The notes below the pieces were generated by a model, which was given only the letters and a program-made list of their open reading frames with translations, was not told the origin of the DNA and made no database searches. A stretch of 16,237 bases of DNA from Allomyces macrogynus ATCC 38327 (lineage: Eukaryota; Blastocladiomycota; Blastocladiomycetes; Blastocladiales; Blastocladiaceae). The DNA lies in the NCBI GenBank assembly GCA_000151295.1, contig GG745387.1:178292-194528 (forward strand), written 5' to 3'. The translations under genes were made by a program, and so were the position numbers. This document shows positions 1 to 8,380 of this stretch, one piece after another. Position 1 is the stretch's first letter; each line of letters begins with the position of its first letter.

Positions 1-4
1 ATTC

Positions 5-634
5 ATGTCCATGTCGCCGCGCCGCCTGCCGCTGCCGCTGCCGCACCCGCACCCGCATCACCACGTCCAGCAGCACCAAGTTCACCACGACCCGGCGCCG
101 GGATACATGACGCCGCCGTCGCGCGCGGCGTCCCCGTCCACGGCTGCCGCCGCACCCCTGCCCGCCAGCACCACTTCGACCCCACCCCCACCACCGAGCG
201 CCTCGACCCCACCTCTCACTCCCTCGCGCGACGCATCCCCCACCGGCTCCACCGCCTCGAACCCCGCACTCGGCCCGGACGTTGCCGTGAACGACCGCGC
301 CACCCAACGGCCCTTCGCATGCACCGAATGCGGTCGGACGTTCTGGCGCAAGTTCGACTGTATCCGTCACGTGCGCACGCACACGCGCGAGCGGCCGTTC
401 CCGTGCGCCGGGTGCGGGCGTGCGTTTGCGCGAAAGGATGCGCTCGCGCGGCACGTGCAGTTTGCGCCCGTGTGTTTGGCGGCGGCCGCGGACGCGGAAC
501 TGCGCGCGCCGATGGGGAGGGTCGAGAGGACAGCAGGGGGGAGGGTCGGGAAGAGGTCTGGTGGTGGCGCGAGGGCCGCGGCGGTCGCGGCGATGGCGGG
601 GGCGAGTGCGGCAGGGCCAGGGGTGACGATGTGA
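5..634 (+). CDS. C2H2 zinc-finger protein, putative transcription factor (5' end possibly outside window)
   Basis: The 209-residue frame has a long disordered N-terminus rich in Pro, His, Ser and Thr (residues 1-100), then two adjacent zinc fingers. Finger 1 uses C106, C109, H122 and H126 (C-x2-C-x12-H-x3-H). It is joined by the linker THTRERPFPC, a relative of the classical TGEKP linker, to finger 2 with C134, C137 and H150. The fourth ligand of finger 2 is most likely C157 (H-x6-C), a C2HC variant. The remaining 50 residues are Ala/Gly/Arg-rich. Paired fingers behind a low-complexity tail are typical of fungal DNA-binding regulators, so nuclear sequence-specific DNA binding is inferred; the target is unknown. 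The frame is open to the left edge, so the ATG at 5 (or 11) may be internal. The finger wording rules out a chance frame, but the exact protein ends are uncertain. Confidence 0.75.
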   Translation: MSMSPRRLPLPLPHPHPHHHVQQHQVHHDPAPGYMTPPSRAASPSTAAAAPLPASTTSTPPPPPSASTPPLTPSRDASPTGSTASNPALGPDVAVNDRATQRPFACTECGRTFWRKFDCIRHVRTHTRERPFPCAGCGRAFARKDALARHVQFAPVCLAAAADAELRAPMGRVERTAGGRVGKRSGGGARAAAVAAMAGASAAGPGVTM

Positions 635-638
635 GGGT

Positions 639-669
639 GAGAGAAGAGAGGGAAGAGAAGAGGAGGAGA
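639..669 (+). repeat. Uninterrupted 31-nt polypurine (GA-rich) tract
   Basis: From 639 to 669 every base on the plus strand is A or G. The tract begins a few bases after the stop codon of the zinc-finger gene and would lie in its 3' untranslated region. It is a simple-sequence tract with no demonstrated function. Confidence 0.7.
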
Positions 670-1184
670 TTACAATACACGGCGCGCGATACCATCACGG
701 CGTGAATATTTTTTCGGGATTCGGAATGGATCGATTTGGGTTGAGCGACGCGACGCGGCGCGAGGGTGGAGGACTGCGCGTTGAAGATGGTATCAAACCT
801 GACCGATGGTCAATACCTACGACCGAAGGCGCGGAAATGAGAGCCGTGCTTGCATTTCTTTTTCTCCACCCGGTGTCAGTCAAAAACGGAGGTCGGACAA
901 GGACGGCACCAGCGCCAGATACGATTCGGGCTCCCTTGTGCGAACCTCACGCAAACGTTCTGCCTGAATCTGAACACGCATGACGCTCGCCGGTTATAGT
1001 GGTGGACTCAGGAGACCTCACCACTCGCTCGCGCACCGTGTCGACTTGGTGGAGATCAACGGCGACACGCTGTCCGGCTGGACGCGCGAAGAAAGGCAAA
1101 AAGAGGACCATCGAGGGTGTGGGTGCGGTGTGGACAAAGGCATTTTGCGGAAGATGTCAGAAACTTCAACAACGGGGGCCTACG

Positions 1185-1242
1185 TCAGTGTCGACGAGGT
1201 TTATGAGCAACGGGGTTTTAGCTCAGTGTCGACGAGGCTTAT
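1185..1242 (+). repeat. 20-bp direct repeat, two copies spaced 38 bp apart
   Basis: Copy 1 is 1185-1204 (TCAGTGTCGACGAGGTTTAT) and copy 2 is 1223-1242. They differ at one position (T to C at base 16 of the unit), with 18 bp between them. The repeat lies in intergenic DNA upstream of the P450. It could be a local duplication remnant or a paired protein-binding site; nothing else supports a function. Confidence 0.7.
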
Positions 1243-1899
1243 TAGGAAGCGGAGAGTGCGACAAGATCGCCGCTTGGAGACTCATGTATACGAAACAAGG
1301 CGAGCAACAGGCCGCTCAAGGGACCGTGGCCACTGCGCGAACTGGACGGGACGGTTGCGCAGACCGTGCCGCACCGCCTCGGGGAACGCGGAGCGGATCG
1401 CAACGGCAACACCGACGCGAAGCTGCGAAATGACACGCGTTCGGTCACCCGTCGTGATTAAGCGACCAACTGCGCATTATCAGGATTTCAACGCAACGAC
1501 GTGGTGGGATGGATTGAGAGCGCAATCAGCGACATTATTACACTTTCGTCAGTACACGCGACGGACAACATCTGTTTTGATCCTCTGGAGCGTCGCACAT
1601 GCCCGCCATTCAGTAAAGGGCCGACTGCGGCCAAACTTCGTGCTCGTAGCAGCAGCGCAGGCCTGCTCAGTGCCACCTCGTTTGAAGAGTGCACCGGCAG
1701 AATGTGCCGCTTCTGGCCAGGGTCCAAGGAGCAAGGAGAACCGAGGCGCACTAACTTTCGGCTGGTCAGCTCTGCCATCAGTCCCTCGTGAAACTGACAG
1801 CCTGTGTTGTTGACGCGGACGTGGGCCCGCCAGTTCAGGGGCTCCCTTCTCCCTCAAGCCCGTGCGCGCTGCGAGCCAAAAAGACCAGCTTTGGACTGA

Positions 1900-3709
1900 A
1901 TGTCGACGTTTGCCGAGACACTGCGCGACGCGGCCACCGCCCTGGTCGGGGATCGCACCAGCACACAGGTTCTTGCTGCTGCCGCTGTGACAGTTGTGAT
2001 CGCGGCCACGGCGCGTCGTGTGATCAAGGCGTCCTCGAAAGATGTTGCGCGTGGACCTCTGCCCCCTTCGCCGCCTGCATGGCCGCTCATCGGCCACCTG
2101 CCGCTTCTTGCCACGACCAACCGGCCTGACAAGCTGATCCAACTACTCGCGCGCGAATATGGACCTGTTTTCAGCTTGAAGCTCGGTAACGTCGACGTGA
2201 TCGTTATTTCAAATCAGGAACTCGCGCAGGAAACGCTGGTCAAGCGCGGCAAGATTTACGCGGGCCGGTGGGTCGGTAAAGTGCTTTCGCTAGGCACAGA
2301 GGGCGGCCGCGACTTGGTGATGGTGCGTGGACTGCAGCTTGTATTGCATCTGGTTTTCCAAAGCAGCTCTATTTCCTCATGCAGCACGGTCCTTGTAGGC
2401 GCCGTATGGCGAGCGCTGGTCGCACCTGCGCCGCGTCGCGCACCAGATCTTGACGCCGCTCAAGCTCACGCAACTCGATGCGCGGCTCGACGCCGAGTCG
2501 CTGCGGTTCGTGCGGCACCTCGTGGCGACGGCGGACGAGCCCGTCGAGGTCAAGCGATACCTGATGTTGTATACGGTCAACATCATGCTCGCCAAGTGCC
2601 TCGGCATCACCTACGACTCGCCCGACGATCCGGCACTGCGCACTCTGTGCAACGGCATTCTCAAGATCTTTGAGCTCGGCGGCGTTGGCGGAATCGAGGA
2701 TTACTTTGACTCGGGCCTGCTCGACTGGATCGCCATGTGGCACAAACGCAGGGAGGTCAAGGCGGTTCGATCGCGCGTGCACGACGGGATGGTCTGGGAC
2801 CGGATTCTCGAGCTCAAGGCGAAGCTCGACGAGGAGCGGGCGCGCGGTGTGGATCCGCGCGCGGAGCGCGACTTGTGCTATGCTGAGGAGCTGATTCTGT
2901 CCATGGACGAGGACCAGTTGACGATGAACGATATCAAGCAGCTCATGCTCGACTTTTTGTTTGCAGGCATGGTGCGTGATGGTTTTGGAGAGCGGATTAC
3001 AACACGCACACGTCCACATTCGGCTCACCTCGGCCCTCTTTCTCTCCACCAGGACACGACCGCGGCCACGCTTCTCTGGATCTTTGTCTACCTGATCAAC
3101 GACCCGACACACCAAGCGCGGCTCCAATCCGAAGTTGACGCGATCATCGCGACCCGCGGCCGGCTCCCCTCGCTCGACGACTTTGACGCCCTATCTTACA
3201 CGCGCGCTGTCATCAAGGAAGTCACTCGCCTTGCTCCCGTCGCGCCGCTCGGCGTTCCGCGGCAAACGACGGCCGCCGACACGCTTGCCGGGTACCACAT
3301 CCCCGCCAACGCGCAGGTCATTTACAATGTTGTCGGGATTCACGAGAGCGCCTACGACGCCGAGTTCCGGCCGGACCGGTGGATCGAGTCGGGCAGTCTT
3401 GGGCTCATGGACGGACTTGTCACGTTTGGCGCGGGCCGGCGCATGTGTCCGGGCGTGCACCTCGCTGCGCGTGAAGCGGTATTGCTTGTGGCGCACACGA
3501 TGGCATGCGTGCAGCTCGGGAACGCCAAGGGGGATGGGGTGAAGGTTGATATGGCGGCCACGTTTGGGCTTACGGTTCTGCCGCAAGAGACGGTGCTCGT
3601 TAAATCGACAGTGCGCGGCATGCAAGCGCGGAGCCTGGTGGAGAAGGAGGAGGACGCGCCGCTGGACCGCGCTGAGGGCCGTCATGACGCGGCCGAGGCT
3701 GCCGAGTGA
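1900..3709 (+). CDS. Cytochrome P450 monooxygenase (microsomal, E-class group I type)
   Basis: Exons 1900-2322, 2399-2971 and 3053-3709 encode 550 residues, a usual length for the family. It is a haem-thiolate oxygenase needing a P450 reductase; the substrate cannot be inferred. A hydrophobic N-terminal anchor (about residues 23-36) is followed by a basic stretch and the proline hinge PLPPSPPAWPLIGHLP, as in ER-anchored P450s. Later landmarks are APYGERWSHLRR (C helix), the I-helix AGMDTT (330-335), ExxR at E388/R391, the PDRW segment, and the haem loop FGAGRRMCPG with the iron-ligand C464. The start is well fixed because an in-frame TGA (1897-1899) directly precedes the ATG. Intron 1 (76 nt) and intron 2 (81 nt) both begin GTGCGT directly after an ATG codon. 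Intron 2 splits the I-helix between AGM and DTT. It is 3n long and stop-free, so an unspliced reading stays open and can mislead gene callers. Family-level assignment (CYP number) is not possible by eye. Confidence 0.95.
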
Positions 3710-4673
3710 TTTTGTCATTGAGAATTTGGTTGTCAGTGGGATATGGTTCTTTTGGCGTGAGATCGGATGACAGCGCGAGCATGGGAAGTGACCGATTGGA
3801 TCAGCCATTGCACAGCAAGCGATGTCTTGCGGCGGCGTTTCCGAGGTGTAGTACATGACCACCGACACGCTGGTTGCAGCCCAAGGTGTCGGTCAATTTT
3901 TCGGGCTCTTGAGATTGCAGCAGCTGCGTTGGCGTGTGAATCGAGCTGTACGAGACAACGACCATGGGTGCCTACACAATGGTCAACGGGATCTCATGCG
4001 CACTCTGCAAGAAAATCCAGCAACATGCTATTTGGATAACAATTCAACAAGCTGGTTCAGCATCCATCGGTCAAATAATCAGTTTCACAGATCTGAGCAA
4101 GCGCGTCTCACGTCTCGCTCGTTGAATCACTTCATCCAGCTCATGGATGGTGAGGCTTGACAGGAATGCCCATAGCTTGAGTCCCAACTTGCGCACCGGT
4201 CGCCGCCACGTTCTGGTTCGAGAACAATGAAGTACACCAGGTTTACGTGCCGTTACGTTCATGACAATGGGCTGATCGGGCCGTTTGCGGGCCGTTCGAA
4301 CCATGGCGAGGCGAGGTTGAACAACTGCTGAAGTTGCGGCAGGGGCAACGGCATGCAAGCGAGAAACAAAATTGGAGTCTCTCGACCTGGACTCAGCCTG
4401 TGGGCTTTCCATGGTTCTGCTCGCCATGACATTTCGAGCATGTACGTGGGTAGAAGCAACAGCATTTCAGTGCACTGCGGCAAGTTGGTGGACAATCGTC
4501 CACCATGCAGCAGCAATCGATCACACTGTCCTACAAATACTCCTGGTCGCCCGCGAGATGGAGTAGTATCTCCTTGCGCGCTCTTGCCTTCAAGCACCCG
4601 GCGTTGCTGGTCAACGTCGCCACGGGCCAACATTTGCTCTTCGCCGCGTACTGTACATTGCTTTGCTCCAACC
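3710..4673. other. Intergenic region, no supported gene
   Basis: About 0.96 kb between the P450 stop and the subtilase start, with lower GC than the flanking genes. The frame of the subtilase stays open upstream as far as 4353. That extension uses codons such as AGA, GGA and ATT and would bury the signal peptide, so it is taken as 5' untranslated or promoter sequence. No RNA gene or repeat was recognised. Confidence 0.6.
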
Positions 4674-6258
4674 ATGGCCGGCTGCACCCCATCCACCAAG
4701 CGCTGGTCGATTCTCGCGACGCTCGCTGCCGTCGCACTTCTTCTCGTCGTCCACGACGTGTCCGCCGCGCCCGCGAGCTCCGGCAGCTGGACGATTGAAG
4801 TCTCGTCCGACGCCGACCTGGCCAAGATCAAGAAGCTCATTGCCGACGTGTACGCCAAGAACGGCGGCGGCGCGTCGGTCGCGTCGTTCCAGTCGTCAGG
4901 AAACAAGGACATCAAGATTGGCAAGTCGTTCCAGGCCGTGACGCTGCCAGCCGGGTCCGAGGAGTTGCTGAAGCAGTTGAAGCAGGTCGAGGGGGTCGCG
5001 AGCGTGCAAAAGGAGACGATTTGGAAGCAGTATGGGACCGAGCAAAATGCGCCGTGGGGACTTGGTACGCACATTGTCCTTCGCACGTCGTTCGCGCCGT
5101 TGCGTTCTTTTGGCACTTATAATCGTTTGTCGAACATGTCCATAGATCGGATCGACCAGCGCCAGGGTGGAGACCGTTTGTACCACTTTGTCGACAACGG
5201 CGGCGACGGTGTTGATGCATTTGTCATCGATTCGGGCGTCGAGTACGTGTTTTTTCGATGTACATCGCCGCAAAATGCTCACTTCCATCTCCACCCAACT
5301 GACCCTCCTCACGCTTCAACGCTTCATTAGCACGCAACACCCGGACTTTCAAGGCCGCGCCTCCATGACCGACCTGACCGGCGAGGGTAACTTCGACTCG
5401 AACGGCCACGGCACTCATGTATCGGCAACCATCGCAGGCTCGCGATTCGGCGTCGCCAAGAGCGCTCGCATCATCGGGCTCAAGGTCTTTGACCGGTCAG
5501 GCCAGGGCAGCAACCAAGTGATTCTGCGCGCGATGCAAATGGTCTCGGAGCACGTGGCTCAGTCGGGGCGCAAGTGCGTCGTGAATATGTCGCTCGGTGG
5601 GCCGCGGCAGGGCGACGAGGCACAGACGCAGCGCGCCGTGCAGGCGCTCATCCAAGTCGGGTGCGCCGTCGTCGTGGCAGCGGGCAACGAAGGGCAAGAC
5701 GCATGCAATGTGTCGCCCGCATTTGTGTCGCAGGCACTGACGGTGGGCGCGACCGACCGGCAAGATACGCTCGCGAATTTCTCGAATTTCGGGCAATGCG
5801 TCAAGATCAACGCGCCGGGCGTCGATATCGAGTCCGCGGCTGCCAATTCGGGCGGTCGCGCGCAGCTCATGAGCGGCACGTCCATGGCGACGCCGCACGT
5901 TGCCGGCGCGGTGGCTGTGCTCTTGTCGCAGGGCATGTCGGGCGCCCAGGCGCAGCAGCAGATTGTGAGCATGTCGACGCCGAACGTGGTTCGCGGAACT
6001 CGTGGGTCGCCGAACCGGCTGCTGTTCATTGGCGCCGACGGTGGGAGCGGTGGGGGTCAACCGCAGCCGCAACCGCAACCTCAGCCGCAGCCGCAGCCGC
6101 AGCCACCGACGCAGCCAGGCGATGGGAGTGGCGATGACCAGTTCCCGCCGGGGTTCCCAGGCGATGACGGCAGTGGTGGCGATTTCCCGGCGTTTCCGGG
6201 CGACGACGTGGACGGTGACGGGTTCCCTGACGATGGCCAGTGGTTTCCGATTTTCTAA
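4674..6258 (+). CDS. Secreted subtilisin-like serine protease (S8A, proteinase K type) with QP repeat and acidic tail
   Basis: Exons 4674-5064, 5146-5242 and 5331-6258 give 471 residues. Residues 1-31 form a signal peptide (basic n-region, Leu/Ala/Val core, likely cut after DVSA). Residues about 39-120 are an I9 inhibitor-type propeptide beginning WTIEVSSDADLAKIKK, so this is a secreted zymogen that removes its own pro-region. The catalytic triad is D159 (VIDSGVD), H189 (NGHGTHV) and S347 (GTSMATPHVAG), with oxyanion N282 (AAGNEG). The spacing D+30 to H, then H+158 to S closely matches proteinase K (30 and 155). Four Cys in the catalytic domain could form disulphides. After the catalytic domain come eight Gln-Pro repeats (from residue 406) and a Gly/Asp-rich tail. 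Introns of 81 and 88 nt split D131 and the residue after GV in the active-site Asp segment (D163). The likely role is extracellular protein digestion; substrate and target tissue are not inferable. Confidence 0.95.
6058..6105 (+). repeat. Hexanucleotide coding repeat encoding (Gln-Pro)8
   Basis: Eight CAR-CCN units in frame in the subtilase gene, encoding residues about 406-421. Synonymous variation (CAA/CAG, CCG/CCT/CCA) shows the repeat is not a fresh expansion. QP repeats usually act as stiff, protease-resistant linkers between a catalytic domain and a terminal module. Confidence 0.85.
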
Positions 6259-6785
6259 GCAAAGAGTTCGTTGATTGGTCTTGTTTTGACAAATTTAAAC
6301 TCGCTTTCTGTGCTCTTGCGTTCTTTCAGCTTGAAAGTGTACTCCCGCGCTCGTTCTCGGGGTGAAGACTGGAGGCTGCGTGACAGGGTGCCGGATCAAC
6401 AATGCTGGTTCTGAGTGCGAGACGCAAAGCGAGAGACGTGTTCAATTAAAATAACCTGCCAAACCCATCAGCGTCCCTTCCTTGATCGCCGTTTATGTCC
6501 GCGCTCACCGTTGCCCGCCGCTGCCTCGTTTGGCCAATCTTTCGCCGTCACCGTCGCCGTTGCCGTTCGACTAGCACACAACTCCCCGCACTAGACTGCG
6601 CCCGACCTGCGGCACTTGTTTCGACCAACAGACGGGAGCCTGACGCCTTTTCTCGACGTGCAACACGCCACCAACGCCACGGCCTGCTGCGACCCACTGC
6701 GACTCTCGACGGCGCTGCTCGGCATCACAGAAGCCATAAATTTGACGGTCCAGCATCCGCACGCTCGTGATATCGATCCTGGACC
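6259..6785. other. Intergenic region / TBC gene promoter
   Basis: 527 bp between the subtilase stop and the TBC start codon. The first part is relatively AT-rich and presumably carries the subtilase 3' end. A CCAAT-like string occurs near 6533 and a weak TATA-like CATAAATT at 6735-6742, about 45 nt before the TBC ATG. Neither is strong enough for a firm promoter call. Open frames here are Arg-rich and chance-like. Confidence 0.5.
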
Positions 6786-8380
6786 ATGGCCGAAGTCAAC
6801 CTCGCCGACTAGTGCGTGACCCGTCCGGCAAGAAATGTTTCCTGGGGCCCGACCTCGTGTCCGCACTGGTTTCGACCATCTGCGCATCCCATGCTCATGC
6901 CCGTCCGCTGCGCGCGTTTCATAGCGACCGGTATGGGTTCAAGGTAGAGTCGCAGCACGTGTCGCGACAGCAGTGGGAGAAGATGCATGCGACCGTCGTC
7001 AACAGCGATAAGAAGCATTTGCCGAAATGGGACGCCCTTTTCCGGTCCAACCGCGGCGAGCTGCCCGAGAGGTCCGACAAGAGTATGGTTTTCCTCGAGC
7101 AGTATCCCGTGCCGCGATGGTTCCCGTACTCACCGACCTGCCACAACTAAGTCAAGAAGCTGATTCGCAAGGGCGTTCCGACGCAGTTCCGGCGTAAGGT
7201 ATAACCTCGACTCTTTGCTCTGCGTGCACGCGATCATGAACGTGTGCGTGCGCTGCGTGCGGGTCGCTCACCAATTGCCACCGCCAAAAGGGTAGGTCTG
7301 GCTCAAGTACAGCGGCGCCCTTGACCGTATGGACATGAACCCGGGCGTCTACCTCGCCATGGTCGGCCGAGAACGGCAGCAGATTGACCGCGGCGTGCAT
7401 CCCGTCAACGAGTTTGTCGACATTATCGAGCGCGGTCCGTTTTTTCTCATTTCGTTCTGTCGACTCGTGGGCGCTCGGAGCTAACCCGCGCTTTCCCCGT
7501 CACGTAGATTTGAATCGCACGTTCCCCGACAACCTGTATTTCCGCGCCGACCCACCAATCGCCGCGCCGGCTCCGCCGTACTGGCCGGGCAACGCGGCAC
7601 CCGACGGCCCCATCTCGCTGATCGCGAGCCTGCGGCGCGTGCTCGTAGCCTTTTCCTTCTTCAACGCCGAGATTGGGTACTGCCAGTCGCTCAACTACAT
7701 TGTGGGTCTGCTGCTCCTGTTCATGAGCGAGGAGGAGGCGTTTTGGACGCTGGTCGTGATCACGGAGAACCTGCTGCCGGCCGGCATGTACACCAAGACG
7801 CTTTCGGGCACGATCACGGAAATGAAGGTGTTCAAGGACATTGTCAAGGACAAGTGCAAGCCCATCTTGACCAAGGTCAAGGAGGGCGGCATCGTCGAGC
7901 TCGATATGCTCACGTCGCCGTGGTTCCTCACGCTCTACATCAACGTCTTGCCCAACGAGTGCGTGCTGCGGCTCTGGGACACGTTCTTCTAGTACTTTTG
8001 CTTTTGCACTTTCACGTCGCGCTTGCTCACTTCCGTCTGCCACAGTTCGCTCACCGCTTCCTTCACCACTTCGTAGCGAAGGCAGCAAGATCCTCTACCG
8101 CATCGCGCTCGCCGTCCTGAAGCTGATCGAGTCGGACGTGATCAAGCTCAAGGACGCGATGGAGGTCGTGCAGTACATTCAGACAGCGCCGAAACGCATG
8201 ACCGACGTCGACAAGCTCATGAAGGCCGCGTTCCAGCGGTTCGGATCCAAGGCCGTGGGCCACTTGTCGCACCACGACATTGACCGGAAACGCAACGAGG
8301 CGTCGGCCGCGTTGAATGGCGGGAGTGCATCGCCGTCAGCTCGACCCAGTACGTCTTCGTCGCTGTCGTCGCGCAGTTGA
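6786..8380 (+). CDS. GRTP1: TBC-domain Rab GTPase-activating protein, GRTP1/TBC1D6-like
   Basis: Six exons (6786-6811, 6925-7082, 7152-7198, 7296-7434, 7508-7991, 8077-8380) give 385 residues with the frame kept throughout. The protein opens MAEVNLADYDRYGFKV, then PKWDALF, and the TBC domain starts at IRKGVP. Both dual-finger motifs are intact: IxxDxxR (I121, D124, R127 in ERDLNRTFPDN) and the glutamine finger YCQ (Q183). A functional GAP that speeds GTP hydrolysis on a Rab in membrane traffic is therefore expected. The segments SGALDRMDMNPGVY, LNRTFPDN and NVLPNECVLRLWDTFFYEGS closely follow human GRTP1 as I recall it. Odd points are an Ala/Pro-rich insertion after NLYFRAD and a Ser-rich C-terminus. 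Introns are 113, 69, 97, 73 and 85 nt. Intron 2 ends in AAG rather than YAG. In-frame stops (for example 7148-7150) fall in introns, so the gene is not broken. Confidence 0.93.

Larger units (their letters stand above)
635..1899. other. Intergenic region, no supported gene
   Basis: About 1.26 kb between the zinc-finger gene and the P450. It contains long open frames on both strands (for example 980-1813 + and 1549-2142 -). They overlap each other, use codons the real genes avoid (ATA, AGA, TTA), and show no recognisable domain, so I treat them as chance frames. A short direct repeat sits at 1185-1242. I see no convincing TATA box ahead of the P450. Confidence 0.6.

Noticed and set aside
1219..1227. 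TAGCTCAGT string like a tRNA A box
   Set aside because: No B box (GGTTCGAnnCC) follows at the right distance and no acceptor stem pairs around it.
980..1813. Long plus-strand open frame (277 codons)
   Set aside because: No domain, Arg/Ser/Thr-rich composition, frequent disfavoured codons, and it overlaps another long frame on the opposite strand. Long chance frames are expected at this GC content.
1549..2142. Minus-strand open frame (197 codons) overlapping the P450 start
   Set aside because: It is antisense to the confirmed P450 exon 1 and has no recognisable motif.
4353..4673. In-frame extension upstream of the subtilase
   Set aside because: The extension changes codon style and would place the signal peptide inside the protein. 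The ATG at 4674 has a good context (ACC-ATG-G) and directly starts a signal sequence.
1900..6258. P450 plus protease as a possible secondary-metabolite or effector cluster
   Set aside because: No backbone synthase, transporter or regulator is adjacent; the neighbours are housekeeping and signalling genes.
7148..7150. In-frame TAA suggesting the TBC gene is a pseudogene
   Set aside because: The stop lies in a 69-nt intron, and splicing restores a continuous, well-conserved protein with both catalytic fingers intact.
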